NCBI GenBank assembly: GCA_963515595.1
Contig: CAUPYH010000101.1
Span: 1 to 5,613, forward strand
DNA length: 5,613 nt
Origin: Eikenella sp963515595
GTDB lineage: Bacteria > Pseudomonadota > Gammaproteobacteria > Burkholderiales > Neisseriaceae
Direction: 5' to 3'
The translations under genes and the position numbers were made by a program. Of the stretch, positions 5,358-5,613 are shown in pieces. Positions within the stretch are counted from its first letter, which is position 1. Every line of letters begins with the position of its first letter. The notes under the pieces were generated by a model. It had not been told where the DNA came from. It saw nothing but the letters and a program-made list of their open reading frames with translations, and made no database searches.

Positions 5358-5461
5358 TATAGTGGATTAACAAAAATCAGGACAAGGCGGCGAGCCGTAG
5401 ACAGTACACACGTTACGGCAAGGCGAGCCAACGCTGTACTGGTTTTTGTTAATTCACTATA
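5358..5461. mobile_element. Correia repeat enclosed element (CREE), short form, 104 bp
   Basis: The ends TATAGTGGATTAACAAAAA (5358-5376) and TTTTTGTTAATTCACTATA (5443-5461) are inverted repeats with one mismatch in 19, and TATAGTGG...CACTATA is the signature of neisserial Correia elements. The interior (ATCAGGACAAGGCGGCGAG, GACAGTAC, GGCAAGGCGAG, GTACTGG) also matches that family. The 104-bp length fits the internally deleted form, which lacks the segment carrying the IHF site. CAGTACA (5402-5408) pairs with TGTACTG (5435-5441), and GCCGTA (5394-5399) with TACGGC (5414-5419), so the transcript can fold. A TA target duplication is at 5358-5359 and 5460-5461. Correia elements carry no genes and are thought to be mobilised in trans. 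Confidence 0.92.
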
Positions 5462-5481
5462 CCTGAAACACTGTTAATCCC

Positions 5482-5490
5482 TTATCCACA
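5482..5490 (+). other. Perfect DnaA-box 9-mer, probably incidental
   Basis: TTATCCACA matches the strong DnaA box exactly and lies 14 bp before the ATG at 5505. No second box or AT-rich unwinding region is nearby, so this is not an origin. A role for DnaA in regulating the next gene is possible but unsupported. Confidence 0.2.
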
Positions 5491-5504
5491 TCCAATCCGA
5501 AACC

Positions 5505-5613
5505 ATGCCCATCCTCCCGCTTTTAAACCGTTCCCCCGATTCCCCGCTGGCCGAAAATTGGACAGCCTCGCAGTTTTCCGCCGCCACGCTCTCGCTGGCC
5601 GCGCGTTTGCGTG
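5505..5613 (+). CDS. Partial gene, possibly N-terminus of an AMP-dependent ligase (ApeH-like)
   Basis: Only the first 36 codons are present, beginning MPILPLLNRSPDSPLAENWT, and the frame stays open to the window edge. The pattern of a short leader, then SPLAENWTASQFSAATLSLAARLR, resembles the start of ANL-superfamily AMP ligases (substrate name, 'pla', aromatic residue, 'qF...v..LAarL'). Aryl polyene clusters encode such a ligase to activate the aryl starter acid. There is no signal peptide or membrane segment, which argues against the MMPL exporter that follows apeL in E. coli. The gene starts 43 bp after the Correia element, so its expression may depend on that insertion. The family call is tentative because so little is visible. 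Confidence 0.4.
   Translation, partial: MPILPLLNRSPDSPLAENWTASQFSAATLSLAARLR

Larger units (their letters stand above)
5338..5468 (+). terminator. Inverted-DUS terminator interrupted by a Correia element
   Basis: TTTCAGGTAGCCT (5338-5350), loop TAA (5351-5353), then AGGC (5354-5357) + TA + CCTGAAA (5462-5468) make a perfect 13-bp stem once the inserted element and one TA copy are removed. Paired inverted DUS are common terminators in Neisseriaceae. In the present sequence the two halves of the right arm are 104 bp apart, so the original hairpin can no longer form as before, although the element's own terminal repeats could bring the halves back together in a longer structure. The reconstruction is an inference with exact sequence support. 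Confidence 0.75.

Noticed and set aside
5443..5480. Outward promoter from the right end of the Correia element
   Set aside because: The TATACC at the junction is a poor -10, and no -35 at proper spacing was found. Read-through remains the simpler idea.

Overview
The window comes from a Neisseriaceae bacterium, most likely Eikenella or a close relative. The 12-mer AGGCTACCTGAA, the Eikenella dialect of the neisserial DNA uptake sequence (AG-eikDUS), occurs eight times intact, counting both orientations, in 5.6 kb. One further copy is split by an insertion and two more carry one mismatch. Coding sequence is GC-rich, and all recognised genes lie on the + strand.

Layout. Positions 1-110 form an intergenic, palindrome-rich segment with two inverted DUS copies. 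Positions 111-455 encode a barstar-like ribonuclease inhibitor with no ribonuclease partner in view. Positions 533-2383 encode RmuC with an unusually long, internally repeated coiled coil. A 128-bp intergenic region follows, with a second inverted DUS pair and a possible extended -10 promoter. Next are three genes in a row: a glycosyltransferase family 2/LpxL-like acyltransferase fusion (2512-4176), a hotdog thioesterase overlapping it by 8 bp (4169-4615), and a periplasmic LolA-like carrier with a signal peptide (4714-5310). Positions 5505-5613 hold the first 36 codons of a further gene, possibly an AMP-dependent ligase.

The fusion, thioesterase and LolA-like genes, in this order, match the apeJ-apeK-apeL segment of aryl polyene (APE) clusters. 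Those clusters make an aryl-capped polyene pigment that is attached to a lipid and moved to the outer membrane. By analogy the fusion enzyme would build the lipid carrier or conjugate, the thioesterase would release or edit acyl chains, and the LolA-like protein would carry the product across the periplasm. The rest of the cluster (ketosynthases, acyl carrier proteins, MMPL exporter) would have to lie downstream, outside the window.

The most striking observation is between the LolA-like gene and the last gene. A 104-bp Correia element (CREE) sits exactly at the TA of a DUS. Removing the element and one TA copy restores a perfect AGGCTACCTGAA, and with the DUS just upstream it restores a perfect 13-bp stem with a 3-nt loop, a typical neisserial terminator. 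The element therefore appears to have broken a terminator within or at the edge of the APE locus. A second notable point is that the fusion gene carries DUS of two dialects, including an exact Neisseria-type AG-DUS at the junction of its two domains.
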